Source of the DNA: Rheinheimera sediminis
Lineage (GTDB): Bacteria; Pseudomonadota; Gammaproteobacteria; Enterobacterales; Alteromonadaceae
Direction of reading: 5' to 3'
Assembly (NCBI RefSeq): GCF_004005375.1
Contig: NZ_RZUF01000028.1
Span: 1-43,733, forward strand
DNA: 43,733 bases
The notes beneath the pieces are model-generated. The model was given only the letters and a program-made list of their open reading frames with translations. It was not told the DNA's origin and did not search any database. Positions within the stretch are counted from its first letter, which is position 1, and every line of letters starts with the position of its first letter. Made by a program: the position numbers and the translations under genes. Below, piece after piece: positions 40,782 through 43,733 of the stretch.

Positions 40782-42950
40782 ATGAATTCCGATAACAGAA
40801 AATCTTGTAGCAGATGCACTGGTAAACGAGGGTTAAAACCCGCGACAGCCTTTGATCAAGACCGTGGTTTTATAGACAGCATCACTGTGTCTAAGGGTAG
40901 CTCTTCAATTTATAACGTGAGCTACGACTACGATAATAAAGGCACCACGGAACTCAGAACCAGCCAGTATTATGACCAGAATCATGTACTGAGCCAGACC
41001 ATCAGTGAAGACTTTGTGTACTCAACTGAAGGTCATTCACGACTGACTGACAGGGTGATGACGGTGACCAATGCTGCGCTGAGTAACCATGTCAGCACTA
41101 TCACTGAAAGCATGGAGTACGACGGTTTTGGCAATATCACCCGCAAAACGGGCACTGTAGACAATATCTACACCTATGATCAAACCAACCCTTATCAGCT
41201 GAACACTGTGACAGGCAACAGAAACTACAGCATGGTCTACGACGCACACGGCAATATCACTCATGATGGCCAGCGTGAGTTTAAGTATTCCTCCAGCGAT
41301 ATGCCGCTGAAAATTGAACAGAATGGCACTATCACTGAATTTGCTTATGGCCCTGATAATCAAAGGTTTTACCGTAAAGACAGCCGCACTGAAAATGGTG
41401 TGGCGACAACTACAGAAACCTTTTACGCCGGCAAAGTATACGAGCAAAACCATAAAAAGACCGGTAGCCAAAGCACGCCAAGCATAGAGCACCGCTGGTA
41501 TATAGGCCCTGTGGTGATCACCAACTTTGAAAGTGGCCCGGGTGAGCAATACGAAGTACTGCATGGGGACGCTTTAGGTTCTACAGTTGCCGTTACGCGT
41601 CAGATTGAAGACTCGCAAGGCAACAAGGAAACCGTGCTCATGGCGAATTATCTGTACGACGCCTGGGGCAAACAAAGCCAGATTATGACAGGTTTTGTCG
41701 GGACTAACCCTATAGCGCCAGCTGCCAGCCGTCGTGCTTATACAGGCCATGAAAACGTGGAAGGCCTGGATATTATTCATATGAACGGCCGCATTTACGA
41801 TGCAACCTTAGCAAGGTTTATGCAGGCGGATCCTTTTGTGCAGGCACCGACTAATACCCAGAGTTATAACCGCTATAGCTATGTGCTGAATAATCCGCTG
41901 AGTTATACCGTTCCTAGTGGGTTCATCTCTCTTGGGAAAATAGGTAAGTGGTTGCGTGATATTGCAGATGTTCCGGTGTTGGATGCAATAATTTCAGTAG
42001 CGCTTTATGTTATCCCTGGCTGTCAAGGATGGTGTACCGCGATTTATCAAGGATTGAAAACAACCGCAGTAACCGGGAGTTTAGGTGCTGGGCTGCGAGC
42101 TGGGGCGTTGTCTGCGGCAATGCCTGGTGGCGCTAATCTCGGAAATGCAGCTTTAAACTTTGTAGTTGACGGTGTTGTTGGGGGGATATTCAGCGTATTG
42201 GGTGGAGGGAAGTTTGGGCATGGCTTTATCAGTTCCTATGTTGGCAATGCATTTGCCGGCGCCGGTGGTAGTAACCCTTACGCAAGAATTACTGTGAGTA
42301 GTTTAATTGGTGGAACGGTATCTTCATTTACAGGTGGCAAGTTCGCAAATGGCGCAATTAGCTCCGCATTTGCAAGTACAGTTAGAGAGTTCCGGAGCGG
42401 ATCTTTTAATAGCAGCGAAACTTCTGGAGGAAGCTGTAGCAAGTGTGGTCAAGTATCATTAGGCAATATAGATGATTTATCCTATGACCAGCTAAGTGAT
42501 ATTCGATCTGGCTTAATTGATGCTCGTAATGCTGGTTATGATAGTGTATCCATTAACGATGCTTTAAAGCGAATCAATAGTCGCATTGGGGACATAATCG
42601 GCATCCCGTCTTTCACTCAGAGTGAGGTATTAAGAGGCGTAATAAGAGATCATATTAACAGTAAATCAGAGCCAGTCTTTGCTGGTCTTGATAATGCTGC
42701 GACGCTTGCTGGATTTTGTAGTTTGCCACAATGCTCTGCGTTTTCATGGGGAGTCGCAGGGGTAAATATGCTTCGAAGCGGTAGTAGCTCAGGTCTTATT
42801 TCAAATGGAATCGGAGAGATGTTTAACAGATATTGGAGTTCGCGCATACCTGGAGGTGGGGTTTATTCAGATCTAGCACAAGGGACAACAGGATACTTAA
42901 TAGGAGAAGGAGTATCTTCTCACCAAGAAAAATTAAAGCAAGGTAATTAA
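40782..42950 (+). CDS. Orphan Rhs tip: truncated YD-repeat core with variable C-terminal domain
   Basis: 722 residues. Residues about 19-380 are the end of an Rhs/YD-repeat shell (YDGFGNITRKTG, YDAHGNITHDG, HGDALGSTVAVT, YDAWGKQS, LARFMQADPFVQ, NRYSYVLNNPLSYTVPSG). The usual PxxxxDPxG core end is altered to TVPSG. Residues 381-722 differ in composition: a glycine-rich helical block with two GGKF(G/A)NG-type repeats (about 460-540), then an unrecognised C-terminal domain from about 560. Full Rhs proteins exceed 1000 residues and carry an N-terminal module, which is missing; no secretion signal or good ribosome-binding site is visible. It is probably a displaced toxin tip, silent until recombined with a full-length rhs gene. 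Confidence 0.8.
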   Translation: MNSDNRKSCSRCTGKRGLKPATAFDQDRGFIDSITVSKGSSSIYNVSYDYDNKGTTELRTSQYYDQNHVLSQTISEDFVYSTEGHSRLTDRVMTVTNAALSNHVSTITESMEYDGFGNITRKTGTVDNIYTYDQTNPYQLNTVTGNRNYSMVYDAHGNITHDGQREFKYSSSDMPLKIEQNGTITEFAYGPDNQRFYRKDSRTENGVATTTETFYAGKVYEQNHKKTGSQSTPSIEHRWYIGPVVITNFESGPGEQYEVLHGDALGSTVAVTRQIEDSQGNKETVLMANYLYDAWGKQSQIMTGFVGTNPIAPAASRRAYTGHENVEGLDIIHMNGRIYDATLARFMQADPFVQAPTNTQSYNRYSYVLNNPLSYTVPSGFISLGKIGKWLRDIADVPVLDAIISVALYVIPGCQGWCTAIYQGLKTTAVTGSLGAGLRAGALSAAMPGGANLGNAALNFVVDGVVGGIFSVLGGGKFGHGFISSYVGNAFAGAGGSNPYARITVSSLIGGTVSSFTGGKFANGAISSAFASTVREFRSGSFNSSETSGGSCSKCGQVSLGNIDDLSYDQLSDIRSGLIDARNAGYDSVSINDALKRINSRIGDIIGIPSFTQSEVLRGVIRDHINSKSEPVFAGLDNAATLAGFCSLPQCSAFSWGVAGVNMLRSGSSSGLISNGIGEMFNRYWSSRIPGGGVYSDLAQGTTGYLIGEGVSSHQEKLKQGN

Positions 42951-42968
42951 AATTATTTGGGGTGTGTG

Positions 42969-43178
42969 ATGAAAAATATAATAACAACATTGGTTGCTTT
43001 TTTTTCTTTTGCATCTATTAGTGTGTGGATTTTTCAAAAGGGATATATTTACCTTAAGGGAACTTTTTACTCGAAGGATTCGCATCCTATTATTTTCTAT
43101 TTCTGGGTTGTATTTTTTGCGACATTAGCTGTTTTTAGTGTTGCCAGGTTTTTTATGATTTATTATAGGGATAAGTAA
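42969..43178 (+). CDS. Small two-helix membrane protein, candidate immunity protein
   Basis: 70 residues from the ATG at 42969, which follows GGGGTGTG. Two hydrophobic helices (ITTLVAFFSFASISVWIF and IIFYFWVVFFATLAVFSVARFF) flank a short polar loop (LKGTFYSKDSHP). The gene begins 18 bases after the Rhs tip and is notably AT-rich. Position and size fit an immunity protein against the Rhs C-terminal domain, and a membrane location would suggest a membrane-acting or periplasmic toxin. No family recognised. Confidence 0.6.
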   Translation: MKNIITTLVAFFSFASISVWIFQKGYIYLKGTFYSKDSHPIIFYFWVVFFATLAVFSVARFFMIYYRDK

Positions 43179-43733
43179 TAAATTAATGTTCAAACAAGGG
43201 TGGCGTTTTTTTTGATTGAAAAATGATGAATTAAATTATTGATCATGCTCCTATAATGATAGCAATTTGATTCTTGTCGAGCAGACACCTTGCTTTGCCA
43301 ACAAGTGGCAAAACCGCCAGCAGCTTGGTCACCCTTTTCCGGTTGCGCTGGTCAGGGCAAATCGGCGGGGCGGGCAATGGCTGTCGGTGCCTGCAGATGT
43401 TGACACCGGTTGGTATGCTCATAAAAACCGGTTTGCGTTGCCCACTTCGGAACAAACGGGGTCAGGTCTTGCCCCGTGCATAGAGCACTACAATGGGGTC
43501 AAGTCTTGCCCCGTGCCCCACTCAATACGACAGCTTCACATTTCGCAGTATCACTATGAATTCAGTCCGTTAAATCATCTTCGCCAGAAGCAAGCTCAAC
43601 CGTCTCAGCGATGAGTTTTACTTCTATGCCTACACAACATGCCACCTGCACTCACACAAGAATTTTTGTCAAAAGCATCGCCCTCAAACTCAGGGGCACG
43701 GGGCAAGACCTGATAATCATCTAGCCTAAGTGG
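43179..43733. other. Gene-poor 3' end of the window
   Basis: About 555 bases. An AT-rich part (43179-43260) is followed by a GC-rich block (43265-43455) open in several frames on both strands with no recognisable protein, then REP-like sequence. Products such as the 115-codon plus-strand frame from 43267 run through the REP repeats and are unlikely to be real. Confidence 0.45.
43458..43713. repeat. REP-like repeats, one inverted pair
   Basis: GGGGTCAGGTCTTGCCCC (43458-43475) and GGGGTCAAGTCTTGCCCC (43495-43512) are direct copies. GGGGCACGGGGCAAGACCTGA (43693-43713, quoted here without its last base counted) is the inverted copy, facing the second across about 170 bases. The arrangement resembles a REPIN or the ends of a RAYT element whose transposase is absent, and shares the GCAAGACCTGA core with the element at 3263. 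Confidence 0.6.

Noticed and set aside
41037-41564. 175-codon minus-strand frame inside the Rhs core
   Set aside because: Antisense to clear YD repeats; its composition reflects the repeat structure and not a protein of its own.
43267-43614. 115-codon plus-strand frame near the right edge
   Set aside because: Runs through two REP-like repeats and has no recognisable domain; other frames of the same block are equally open.

Overview
The window looks like a chromosomal segment of a free-living, aerobic Gammaproteobacterium of the Alteromonadales/Chromatiales kind. Rheinheimera or a close relative is my best guess. I infer this from gene content and protein style (two large TonB-dependent receptors, a ydbH-ynbE-ydbL locus, an NtrC-type regulator built into an ABC exporter operon, Rhs tips) and not from a marker gene, so the genus is uncertain. 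I see no rRNA, tRNA, CRISPR array or complete insertion sequence.

Layout. (1) 1-750: a polyphosphate kinase 2 gene with a broken 5' end. (2) 940-1755: a TipA-like MerR regulator. (3) About 1900-6400: an AT-rich accessory stretch of short, promoterless-looking genes, all on the minus strand (PD40 beta-propeller protein, lipoprotein with a small coupled ORF, VOC protein, 36-residue membrane peptide, GNAT acetyltransferase, DUF1330 protein, hypothetical). Palindromic attC-like sites separate them, and their R'' core (TAACA) usually contains the stop codon of the gene before it. No integrase gene is present, so this looks like an integron-cassette cluster lacking an integrase (CALIN). Two diverged REPIN/MITE-like elements flank the PD40 gene. 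(4) 6480-16733, minus strand: nine closely packed genes. In transcription order they are membrane fusion protein, ABC ATPase, two FtsX/MacB-type permeases, sigma-54 response regulator, histidine kinase, LacI regulator, endonuclease/exonuclease/phosphatase protein and an alpha/beta hydrolase. A near-perfect -24/-12 promoter with upstream TGTCCGC repeats lies in front, so the operon probably encodes its own sigma-54 activator. (5) 16919-19895: a YciI-like gene and the ydbL/ynbE/ydbH envelope-lipid locus. (6) 20101-27675, plus strand: an M16 peptidase lipoprotein and a two-gene RND efflux system. (7) 28115-35642: a ClpP-like periplasmic protein diverging from a three-gene operon (cadherin-domain lipoprotein, TonB receptor, di-heme peroxidase). 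The promoter of that operon is overlapped by Fur-box-like sequence, suggesting an iron- or heme-related uptake/processing system. (8) 35672-40632, minus strand: a GGDEF-EAL protein and a second, saccharide-type TonB receptor. (9) 40782-43733: an orphan Rhs tip with a variable C-terminal domain, a small membrane protein that may be its immunity partner, and a REP-like inverted pair at the right edge.

The parts most worth following up are the self-encoded sigma-54 exporter circuit, the putative Fur-controlled TonB receptor/di-heme peroxidase/lipoprotein trio, the integrase-less cassette cluster, and the orphan Rhs toxin/immunity candidate.
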